Positions 57,511 to 64,000 of a stretch of DNA of 64,000 bases are shown here, piece by piece. The translations under genes and the position numbers were made by a program. The stretch is from Mycetocola manganoxydans. Its GTDB lineage: Bacteria; Actinomycetota; Actinomycetes; Actinomycetales; Microbacteriaceae. The notes under the pieces are model-generated. The model did not search any database, was not told the DNA's origin, and was given only the letters and a program-made list of their open reading frames with translations. The stretch covers positions 29,879 to 93,878 of the forward strand of contig NZ_RCUV01000017.1 in the NCBI RefSeq assembly GCF_003667545.1. The letters run 5' to 3'. How positions within the stretch are numbered: the stretch's first letter is position 1; the number at the start of each line of letters is the position of its first letter.

Positions 57511-59232
57511 TTATCCTATCACCTGAGAAGCTCGGTCTGACCGTGCGAGCGAAAGCAGCTCCTCGGCGTGGGCAAGTCCGGAGTCGCTGTCGGCGAGTCC
57601 GGAGAGAAGTCTGGCCATTTCGGCGACCCGGTCCTGGCCGGTCAGCTGGCGAACACTGGATGCCGTGACGGTGCCGTCACTGGACTTCACGACCGCGAGG
57701 TGGTTGGTCGCGAATGCCGCCACCTGGGCGAGGTGGGTGACGACGATCACCTGGGCGCTCTCGGCGAGCCGGGCGAGTCGCCGCCCGATCTCGATCGCGG
57801 CTGATCCGCCGACACCGGCGTCGACCTCGTCGAACACGAACGTCGGGACGGGGTCTCGGCCGGCGATGACGACCTCGATCGCGAGCATGACCCGCGACAG
57901 TTCACCACCGGAGGCGCCCTTGGAGATCGGCCGGGGTTCGGCTCCCGGGTGCGGTTGCATCAGGAAGACGACCGCGTCGCGCCCATGCTGGCCGAGTTCG
58001 GGCTGGTCGGTGACGTCGATGACGACGGTGGCGTCCGGCATGGCCAGCGCGGAGAGCTCCGTGGAGATCGCGTCACCGAGGCGGGCCGCTGCATCGCGCC
58101 GGATCTCGGAGAGGCGAGTCGCGAGTTCGTCGACGAGCGCGGCATCCGCTTCGACGATCGCGGTGAGTTCGTCGATCCGGTCGGAGTCGCCGTCGAGTTC
58201 GAGCAGGCGGGCGTTTCCTGCCTCGTGTGTGGCGATGACGTCATCGATGCCGGGGCCGTACTTGCGCATCAGGATGGCGAGTTCCGCGCGCCTGTCCTGC
58301 AGTACTTCGAGTTCCCGGGCGCCGTCGGTGTCGAGCCCGGCGAGGTAACGGGAGAGTTCGAGGGCGATCTCCGAGACGGCGTAACTCGTGCTGGCGAGCT
58401 GCTCCCCCAGCGTGCCGAGTTCGGCGTCGTGGGAGGCGACCCGTTCGAGCTGCCTGCGGGCCGCATCCAGCAGGCCGACGACATCTGGACCGTCTGATTC
58501 CTCGGCGGAGAGCGCCTCGCGGGCGAAGGCGGCCGCGATGCGGAGGTCTTCGAGGTTGGTGAGCCGTTCGGCGCGGGTCGCGAGTTCGTCGTCTTCGCCC
58601 GGCTGCGGCGCGACGGCATCGATCTCGGCGATGGTGAGCCTCAACTCGTCGGCTTCGGCAGCGCGGCGATCGCGTTCCTCGACGAGGGTGTCGCGTTCGG
58701 CGGCGTTCGCGACGTAGCGGCGAAATGCGCTCCGATAGTCGGTGAGGACCGATGTGAGGTCGTCTCCCGCGAATCGATCCAGGGCGTCGCGTTGAGCGGC
58801 CTGGGAGCGGAGGCGAACCTGCTCGGACTGGCCGTGTACGACGACGAGCTGTTCGCCGAGTTCGGCGAGCACACCGACGGGGGCACTGCGGCCTCCGACC
58901 GATGCGCGACTGCGGCCGGAGGCGAGCACGGAGCGGGCGAGGGTGAGCTCGGCGTCGTCGCCGAACGGGTCGACGTCTCCCCCGGCCTCACGCACGCGGT
59001 CAGCGATGCTGCCTTCGGCCGGCACGATCCAGCGGCCGTCGACGCTTGTGGAGTCGTTGCCCTGGCGGATCACGCCGGAATCGGAGCGACCGCCGAGCAG
59101 AAGTCCGAGTGCGGTGACCACCATGGTTTTGCCCGCACCGGTTTCGCCGGTGATGGCGGTGAATCCTGCGCCGAGCGGAAGGGTGGCTTCGGCGATCACC
59201 CCGAGGTCACGGATGCCGATTTCCTCAATCAC
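57511..59232 (-). CDS. recN: DNA repair protein RecN
   Basis: A 573-aa SMC-like RecN. Walker A is ITGETGAGKTMVVTALGLLL, the ABC signature region is KGASGGELSRVMLAIEVV, and Walker B is PTFVFDEVDAGVGG, with a coiled-coil arm in the middle (about residues 150-370). It helps double-strand break repair. ATG at 59232 overlaps the nadK end by 8 bases. The order nadK-recN-pyrG is conserved in actinobacteria. Confidence 0.97.
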   Translation of the reverse strand: MIEEIGIRDLGVIAEATLPLGAGFTAITGETGAGKTMVVTALGLLLGGRSDSGVIRQGNDSTSVDGRWIVPAEGSIADRVREAGGDVDPFGDDAELTLARSVLASGRSRASVGGRSAPVGVLAELGEQLVVVHGQSEQVRLRSQAAQRDALDRFAGDDLTSVLTDYRSAFRRYVANAAERDTLVEERDRRAAEADELRLTIAEIDAVAPQPGEDDELATRAERLTNLEDLRIAAAFAREALSAEESDGPDVVGLLDAARRQLERVASHDAELGTLGEQLASTSYAVSEIALELSRYLAGLDTDGARELEVLQDRRAELAILMRKYGPGIDDVIATHEAGNARLLELDGDSDRIDELTAIVEADAALVDELATRLSEIRRDAAARLGDAISTELSALAMPDATVVIDVTDQPELGQHGRDAVVFLMQPHPGAEPRPISKGASGGELSRVMLAIEVVIAGRDPVPTFVFDEVDAGVGGSAAIEIGRRLARLAESAQVIVVTHLAQVAAFATNHLAVVKSSDGTVTASSVRQLTGQDRVAEMARLLSGLADSDSGLAHAEELLSLARSDRASQVIG

Positions 59233-60142
59233 TGGCAGCTGGCCCCCTCCACCCGGTGACGGGCAAGTGGAACTTCTTCACGAGCCGGTCCGTGAACGGG
59301 CTCTCGTGCAGGCGGGCAAGACGCACGGGGACCGATGACCGGCGCACGACGACGCGGGATCCCGGTTCGAGGTCGTGGGTGCGACGGCCATCGCACCACA
59401 GCACTCCTGTGCCGTTGGTGCGCTTGAGGACCTCGACCGCGAGCGAAGAGTCGGGGCCGACGACGATGGGTCGCGCGAACAGGGCATGGGCGCTGAGCGG
59501 GACCATGGTGATCGCTTCGACGCTCGGCCAGATGATCGGGCCTCCGGCGGAGAAGGAGTACGCGGTGGAGCCGGTGGGTGTGGAGACGACGACGCCGTCA
59601 CAGCCGAAGCTCGACAGGGGGCGACCGTCGACCTCGATGACGACCTCGAGCATCCGTTCCCTGCTGGCCTTCTCGACGGTGGCTTCGTTGAGCGCCCAGG
59701 TCTCGTAGACAACTTTCTTGTCGACCTTGACCCGCACCGACAGCGTGAGCCGTTCCTCGACGAAGTAATCTCTAGCGATGACTCGACGCACGGCGTCCGC
59801 GAGGTCGTCGCGTTCACTTTCGGCGAGGAAACCGACGTGGCCGAGGTTCACGCCGAGCATCGGTGCCGAATAGCCGCGAACCATCTCGGCAGCGCGAAGG
59901 ATGGTGCCGTCACCGCCGAGCACGATGACGAGTTCGAGATCGGCGGGGTCCACCGTCTCGTGCAGGATCACCACGCCATCGAGGGTGAGTCCCGTCGCGA
60001 CGATCTCGTCGTGCTCATTGCGCTGCAGCACCGGGACTGCCCCGGCATCCTGCAGCTGGGCGATGACCTGCACCGCGGCATCGAGGGAGTCCGACCGGCC
60101 GGTGTGCGACACCACGAGGATGTTGCGAGCTTCTGTGCTCAT
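59225..60142 (-). CDS. nadK: NAD kinase
   Basis: A 305-aa NAD kinase. The phosphate-binding signature is VIVLGGDGTILRAAEM, followed by LGVNLGHVGFLAES, LNEATVEKASRERM, GVVVSTPTGSTAYSFSAGGP and ARPIVVGPDSSLAVE. It phosphorylates NAD to NADP. ATG at 60142 begins STEARNILVVSHTGR, the usual start of the family; an in-frame start at 60238 would overlap tlyA by 90 bases. The tlyA stop lies 5 bases upstream. Confidence 0.96.
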   Translation of the reverse strand: MSTEARNILVVSHTGRSDSLDAAVQVIAQLQDAGAVPVLQRNEHDEIVATGLTLDGVVILHETVDPADLELVIVLGGDGTILRAAEMVRGYSAPMLGVNLGHVGFLAESERDDLADAVRRVIARDYFVEERLTLSVRVKVDKKVVYETWALNEATVEKASRERMLEVVIEVDGRPLSSFGCDGVVVSTPTGSTAYSFSAGGPIIWPSVEAITMVPLSAHALFARPIVVGPDSSLAVEVLKRTNGTGVLWCDGRRTHDLEPGSRVVVRRSSVPVRLARLHESPFTDRLVKKFHLPVTGWRGPAASD

Positions 60143-60147
60143 TCCGG

Positions 60148-60987
60148 TCACACTCCAGCCATCTCGGTGATTCTCTGCATCCATTCTGTCGGATTGACCG
60201 CGGCGCCGTCTGGACCGGTGCCCGCGTCGCGCAACCACACAACGTATTCATGGTTTCCGTGGCCACCGATGATCGGGGATTCGATCAGGCCGGCGGTGCC
60301 GAGCCCGAGGTCCCACGCGTGCCAGAGAACGGTGGAAATGGCATCCGCTCGCAGGGCAGCGTTCTTGACGATCCCCTCACGGACACCGCCGCGACCGACC
60401 TCGAATTGCGGCTTGATGAGCAGTACGAAGTCGGAGCCGGGCGCGACCGAGCGCTGCAGCGGCTCGAGAACGTGGGTGAGCGAGATGAACGACAGGTCGC
60501 CGACGACGAGGTCAGGCGCGTCAGAGATTCCGGATGCCCCGGCGAGGCTCTCCGGGGTGAGGTCACGCACGTTGAATCCCTCGACAACGGCGACACGGGG
60601 ATCGTTCGCGACCTCGGGTGAGAGCTGACCGTGACCCACGTCGAGGGCAATCACGGTACGCGCACCGCGCTCGAGGAGCACCTGGCTGAACCCGCCGGTG
60701 GAGGCACCCGCGTCGAGGGCCACCCGGCCTGTCGGATCGACGGGGAACGCGTCGAGTGCCGCGAGGAGTTTGTGTGCTCCCCTGCTGACGTAGTGATCAG
60801 CACCGGCGACGACGACGTCCTGGTTCTGACGGACTTTCGTTGCCGGTTTCACGACGGCACGCCCGTCGACCGTGACGAGTCCGTCCGCGATGAGTCGCGC
60901 TGCGAGGGTGCGTGAGCGCGCGAGCCCGCGGCTCACGAGTGCGGCGTCGAGGCGCTCGGACGCAGCCGGGGCGGTGTCGTTCGTCAC
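60148..60987 (-). CDS. tlyA: 16S/23S rRNA 2'-O-methyltransferase TlyA
   Basis: A 279-aa TlyA. The N-terminal S4 domain (RLDAALVSRGLARSRTLAAR) is followed by an FtsJ-like methyltransferase with the SAM site VALDAGASTGGFSQVLLERG, then ALDVGHGQL, LVVGDLSFISL and LLIKPQFEVG. In mycobacteria TlyA methylates ribosomal cytidines and confers capreomycin sensitivity. The start is GTG at 60987, overlapping the stop of the upstream small gene as GTGA. Confidence 0.95.
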   Translation of the reverse strand: MTNDTAPAASERLDAALVSRGLARSRTLAARLIADGLVTVDGRAVVKPATKVRQNQDVVVAGADHYVSRGAHKLLAALDAFPVDPTGRVALDAGASTGGFSQVLLERGARTVIALDVGHGQLSPEVANDPRVAVVEGFNVRDLTPESLAGASGISDAPDLVVGDLSFISLTHVLEPLQRSVAPGSDFVLLIKPQFEVGRGGVREGIVKNAALRADAISTVLWHAWDLGLGTAGLIESPIIGGHGNHEYVVWLRDAGTGPDGAAVNPTEWMQRITEMAGV

Positions 60988-61142
60988 GAGCGAGACGATG
61001 CCGCGTCGCCGCCTTCGAGTCGTGCGCGGAGCTCTTCGTGCAGTTGCCCATAGGCCCGGGCGCGTTCATCGAGCGGCTGGTCTTCGACCAGGCGCAGTTG
61101 CGACAGCAGGGCGTCGCCGGGTTCCGGCATCTCTTCGCTCAC
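60984..61142 (-). CDS. Small conserved protein between HAD phosphatase and tlyA (Rv1693-like)
   Basis: A 52-aa frame from GTG at 61142, ending TGA at 60984-60986, overlapping tlyA by GTGA. The product reads VSEEMPEPGDALLSQLRLVE, then a helix DERARAYGQLHEELRARLEG. A similarly sized protein (Rv1693) occupies this exact position in Mycobacterium tuberculosis, and overlap coupling to tlyA argues that it is translated. It is a single helical hairpin of unknown function. ATG at 61130 is an alternative start. Confidence 0.75.
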   Translation of the reverse strand: MSEEMPEPGDALLSQLRLVEDQPLDERARAYGQLHEELRARLEGGDAASSRS

Positions 61143-61163
61143 GTCCCTAGGCTACCCGGGTGA

Positions 61164-62159
61164 TCAGGAATACAGCCGTTCCGGCACGTTGAACCCGTAG
61201 ATCGCCCGGCCGGATGCCCAGATCGCAGCGCACGCGGCGCGGAGCAGGTCGATCGCGGTGTCACCGTCTTTGACGACGACGACATCGTTGCCGACGATCC
61301 GGACGACAGCCTTGCCGACGGTCGCCTCGCTGCCGTCGCGTGACATCCGCGTTTCGGGGTACGGCTCGTGCAGCTGGCGCAGGTCGTCGAGGATGAACGT
61401 GGGGCGGGAGAACTTGTCTGCCGCGAGGACGTGCTTGGCCTTGTCGATCCCGGTCAGCACGAGCACCGAATCGATGCCTGCGCGGTTCGCACCGACGATG
61501 TCGGTGTCGAGACGGTCACCGATGAACAGGGCCTTCTCGGCGCCGAACCGTGCGGTCGCCTCGTCGAAGATCGGTGTCTCCGGTTTGCCGGCGACGGTCG
61601 CGAGCCGGCCGACGGCGGTGTGCACCGCCGAGACGAGTGTGCCGTTTCCCGGAGCGATTCCGCGGGCCTGCGGGATGGTCCAGTCGGTGTTCGTCGCGAT
61701 CCAGGGGATCTCGACGCCGTCCTCGCGCGGGTGCAGCGCGAACGCGGCCTCGGCGAGCTGGGTCCAGCCGACCTCGGGCGCGAAGCCCTGGAGGACGGCG
61801 GCCGGGTTGTCCTCCGCTGAGCGAGTGACCGTGTAGCCACCCTTCTCCAGCTCGACGACGAGACCTTCGCCACCGACGACGAGCACCGTCGAGCCGGCCG
61901 GGACGTGATCGGCAAGGAGGCGCACGGCAGCCTGCGGGCTCGTCACGACTTCCTCCGGAGCGACCGTCAGGCCGAGTTCGCTCAGGTGGGCGGCCACGGA
62001 TGCGTCGGTGCGGGACGCATTGTTCGTGATGTACCCGACACGGATGCTCTCCGCCGCGCGGTTGAGACTCTCGATCGCGTGCGGGATCGCGTGGGGGCCC
62101 GCGTAGACGACACCATCGAGGTCGGCGAGCAGAACGTCAACGCCCTCGAGCGGCGTCAC
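61164..62159 (-). CDS. HAD-IIA family hydrolase (NagD-like)
   Basis: About 331 aa. HAD motif I is LLADLDGVVYAG, motif II is the ITNNASR loop, and motifs III/IV are GKPETPIFDEA and FIGDRLDTDIVGANRAG. This is the HAD-IIA/NagD class with a C2 cap, acting on small phosphate esters. GTG at 62159 begins VTPLEGVDVLLADLDG, and has AGGAAA about 9 bases upstream; ATG at 62192 would overlap the preceding gene. It is the orthologue of Rv1692 and lies 21 bases before the small gene. Confidence 0.92.
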   Translation of the reverse strand: MTPLEGVDVLLADLDGVVYAGPHAIPHAIESLNRAAESIRVGYITNNASRTDASVAAHLSELGLTVAPEEVVTSPQAAVRLLADHVPAGSTVLVVGGEGLVVELEKGGYTVTRSAEDNPAAVLQGFAPEVGWTQLAEAAFALHPREDGVEIPWIATNTDWTIPQARGIAPGNGTLVSAVHTAVGRLATVAGKPETPIFDEATARFGAEKALFIGDRLDTDIVGANRAGIDSVLVLTGIDKAKHVLAADKFSRPTFILDDLRQLHEPYPETRMSRDGSEATVGKAVVRIVGNDVVVVKDGDTAIDLLRAACAAIWASGRAIYGFNVPERLYS

Positions 62160-62163
62160 CGTT

Positions 62164-63852
62164 TTACTTTTCCTGCCCAGCAGCGGCGTCATTCAGGTTC
62201 TCCTCGATGGTTTCGTCAGTGTTCTGAGCGTCTTCGGCCACATCGGCGTCGGTGGACGCGTCATCCTGGCTGTGCAGATCGTCAGCGGCGATGTCTTCTG
62301 CGTCGTCTCCCTCGTCAACGGACGCCGGGGCATCCGTCGATTCGGTGACCGTCATCGACTCAGCGTCGATTTCGTCGACAACGGCGGTCTCTTCTTCATC
62401 GTCGATTTCGAGGATCTCGAAGACTTCCATCGTCTCTGACTCGTACTCACCGGAACGTTCGGCGAGGGCAGCGGATGCCACATCCGCGCGTTTACGCCAC
62501 ACGGCGGCTTCGTCTGCGCGCTGGAGTTCCTCGAGCACCTCAGCCTGTGCGGAGAAGAGCTCGGGGCTCCACTCGAATGCACGGTCGGGGTTGAGCTCGG
62601 GAACCTGCAGTTCCGCGAGGGCGAGGTCGGGCTGGCCGAGGTCGAGTCGGGCGCCGGACATTGCGATGGAGAGGGCGACGCGCACGGCGGGCGACAACGT
62701 CGCCCGGTCAACGGTGCGACCGAGTTCGAGGGCACGCTCGGGACGACCGACGCCACGCTCACTGTCGACCATGAGCGGAAGCTGGTCGTTCGACCCGGTG
62801 ATCCGCCGGTGGGTGCGGAGCTCGCGGAGCGCGAGTGCGTAATCACCGGTCTCGTATGCCGTGATCGCGAGAGTTTCACGGACGACACCGATCCGGCCTG
62901 CGCGACGCGCAGCCGAGAGGGCGTGCTGATGCGCGAGTTCCGGATCCTCGTCGATGAGCATCGCAGCCATCGCGAGGTGGCGGGCGACCCGCTCAGCGTT
63001 GTCTGTGGTCAGTGTCTTGAGCTCGTTGCGCGACACCCTGTCGAGGTCGTTGGACGTGACGGATACCGGGATGTCCGGGTCATCGTGCTGCGAGCGGACC
63101 ATGCGCAACTCACGCTGCATCCGCTGCTCTTCGGTGACTTCTTCTTCCTGGCGGAATGCGTCACGGTCTCCGCGCGCGGGCGCGCCGCCGCGGGTCCACA
63201 GCTTGTCGCCGCCATCGCGAGCGGGCCGGTCGGAACGCGGTCGATCGCTGCGGGGACGGTCGCCGCGGGGCTTGTCACCGTACGACGGACGATCACCACG
63301 CGGCTTGTCACCATAGGACGGACGATCACCACGAGGTTTGTCACCATACGAGGGCCGGTCGCCACGTGGCTTGTCACCGTACGACGGACGATCACCACGC
63401 GGCTTGTCACCGTACGACGGACGATCACCACGCGGCTTGTCACCATACGACGGCCGATCACCGGTTCGTGGCTTGCGGTCGCCACCGGCACCACCGGCGC
63501 GGGGGCGGTCATCGCGCGCGCCAGATGTCCGCGGCCTGTCACCATACGACGGCCGGTCGCCACGGGGCTTGTCACCGTACGACGGACGATCACCACGGGG
63601 CTTGTCACCATAGGACGGACGATCACCACGAGGCTTATCGCCATAAGAGGGCCGGTCGCCACGCTGACGATCGTCGCGACCACCACTCGAGCGCGGGCGA
63701 TCGCTCCGTGGCGCGGAGTTCCGTGCCCCGGAGGCACCATCCTTGGAGTAGCCCCTGCCGGATCCGCCGTCGGAGCGCTTCGGTGCGCCGCCCTGGCGGT
63801 CGTTCGAACTGCGCTCCGGACGCTTGTCCCGATCGTTCGCAGAATCCGACAT
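62164..63852 (-). CDS. Repeat-rich, TPR-like protein (Rv1691-type position)
   Basis: A 562-aa protein in three parts. Residues ~1-220 are basic, Gly/Arg/Asp-rich and disordered, with ten 11-residue repeats GDRPSYGDKPR (4 + 6, split by a 22-residue spacer). Residues ~255-460 are helical and TPR-like (AERVARHLAMAAMLIDEDPE, TAYETGDYALALRELRTHRR). Residues ~470-562 are very acidic. The TPR part matches the gene preceding the HAD gene in actinobacteria. Basic RGG-like tails often bind RNA, so an RNA- or ribosome-linked role is possible. ATG at 63852 has AGGGAG 7 bases upstream. It is the first gene of the housekeeping cluster. Confidence 0.8.
   Translation of the reverse strand: MSDSANDRDKRPERSSNDRQGGAPKRSDGGSGRGYSKDGASGARNSAPRSDRPRSSGGRDDRQRGDRPSYGDKPRGDRPSYGDKPRGDRPSYGDKPRGDRPSYGDRPRTSGARDDRPRAGGAGGDRKPRTGDRPSYGDKPRGDRPSYGDKPRGDRPSYGDKPRGDRPSYGDKPRGDRPSYGDKPRGDRPSYGDKPRGDRPRSDRPRSDRPARDGGDKLWTRGGAPARGDRDAFRQEEEVTEEQRMQRELRMVRSQHDDPDIPVSVTSNDLDRVSRNELKTLTTDNAERVARHLAMAAMLIDEDPELAHQHALSAARRAGRIGVVRETLAITAYETGDYALALRELRTHRRITGSNDQLPLMVDSERGVGRPERALELGRTVDRATLSPAVRVALSIAMSGARLDLGQPDLALAELQVPELNPDRAFEWSPELFSAQAEVLEELQRADEAAVWRKRADVASAALAERSGEYESETMEVFEILEIDDEEETAVVDEIDAESMTVTESTDAPASVDEGDDAEDIAADDLHSQDDASTDADVAEDAQNTDETIEENLNDAAAGQEK
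63265..63660 (-). repeat. Tandem 33-bp coding repeats (10 units in two blocks)
   Basis: Four 33-bp units at about 63529-63660 and six at about 63265-63462 encode GDRPSYGDKPR. The units are nearly identical at DNA level, including third positions, which indicates recent expansion or ongoing exchange. The 66-base spacer encodes a different Gly/Arg-rich segment. The copy number is likely variable between strains. Confidence 0.92.
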
Positions 63853-63896
63853 TGGTACTCCCTATTGTGTTGAAAAGTGTTGCGCGTGTTAAACGC

Positions 63897-63927
63897 AAAA
63901 TGGCCACCCGTGCTGGGTGGCCATTTT
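63897..63927. terminator. Strong bidirectional terminator after the rRNA operon
   Basis: A perfect 13-bp stem (AAAATGGCCACCC at 63897-63909 with GGGTGGCCATTTT at 63915-63927) with a 5-base loop. It lies 11 bases past the 5S 3' end, and the A/T ends allow termination of the minus-strand rRNA transcript. Confidence 0.9.
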
Positions 63928-63937
63928 ACTAAGTTAA

Positions 63938-64000
63938 GTCCGGCGGTGTCCTACTCTCCCACAGGGTCCCCCCTGCAGTACCATCGGCGCAAAGAGTCTT
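63938..64000 (-). rRNA. rrf: 5S ribosomal RNA, 3' part (runs off window)
   Basis: On the minus strand the sequence reads ...CGCCGATGGTACTGCAGGGG, then ACCCTGTGGGAGAGTAGGAC and ACCGCCGGACT, which is the 3' half of an actinobacterial 5S rRNA. The 5' part lies beyond the right edge. An rRNA operon therefore lies to the right and is transcribed toward the housekeeping cluster. Confidence 0.95.

Noticed and set aside
63265..63660. Regular 33-bp repeats resembling a CRISPR array
   Set aside because: The repeats are contiguous with no unique spacers and encode an in-frame peptide repeat.
62809..63873. Long plus-strand frame opposite the repeat protein, rich in Thr/Arg/Val repeats
   Set aside because: It is the antisense translation of the 33-bp repeats.

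Overview
The window comes from a high-GC actinobacterium, most likely Microbacteriaceae. The main evidence is the right half, whose gene order matches a conserved actinobacterial block (compare Mycobacterium tuberculosis Rv1691 to Rv1713): TPR-like protein, HAD phosphatase, 52-aa protein, tlyA, nadK, recN, pyrG, NUDIX, xerD, parA, scpA, scpB, rluB, cmk, der. A 5S rRNA begins at the right edge. A DUF222/HNH gene and a NUDIX-NYN fusion also fit this family.

Positions 1 to about 39.7 kb form an accessory island that abuts a tRNA-Pro(GGG) at 39,730-39,803 and runs off the left edge. From left to right it holds: (a) a tightly coupled minus-strand operon with a phosphoribosyltransferase-like protein, an ORC/CDC6-like ATPase, an unrecognised protein and the start of an N6-adenine methyltransferase (1-3,966); (b) a small protein plus an 807-aa PD-(D/E)xK nuclease-like protein (4,205-7,050); (c) a complete type-1-like BREX operon, with an HTH gene, brxA, brxB, brxC, pglX, pglZ and brxL (7,279-20,453), continued by a small ORF and two dynamin-like GTPases (to 24,591); (d) a MobF relaxase (25,484-28,975); (e) a DUF262 plus HEPN gene pair (29,282-30,924); (f) an integrase remnant (about 31,089-31,510) that appears to mark the end of an older element; (g) a second, smaller element with a DUF1643 protein, hypothetical proteins, a broken LURP-one/scramblase-like gene, a CHAT caspase-like protease, a decayed duplicate gene, three strong palindromes, and an intact tyrosine integrase with an excisionase-like gene beside the tRNA.

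The island looks like a composite defence island built by at least two integrations at one tRNA-Pro. The most interesting part is the BREX operon. Its BrxL carries a C-terminal domain that closely resembles the C-terminal domain of eukaryotic MITD1, and a translationally linked pair of membrane-type dynamin-like GTPases follows it. That suggests a BREX variant with a membrane-remodelling arm.

Right of the tRNA lie a glutaminase, a sugar-type ABC importer without its own ATPase, an HNH protein, a GNAT acetyltransferase and a NUDIX-NYN fusion. After these comes the long minus-strand housekeeping cluster for translation, chromosome segregation, nucleotide and NAD metabolism, and recombination.
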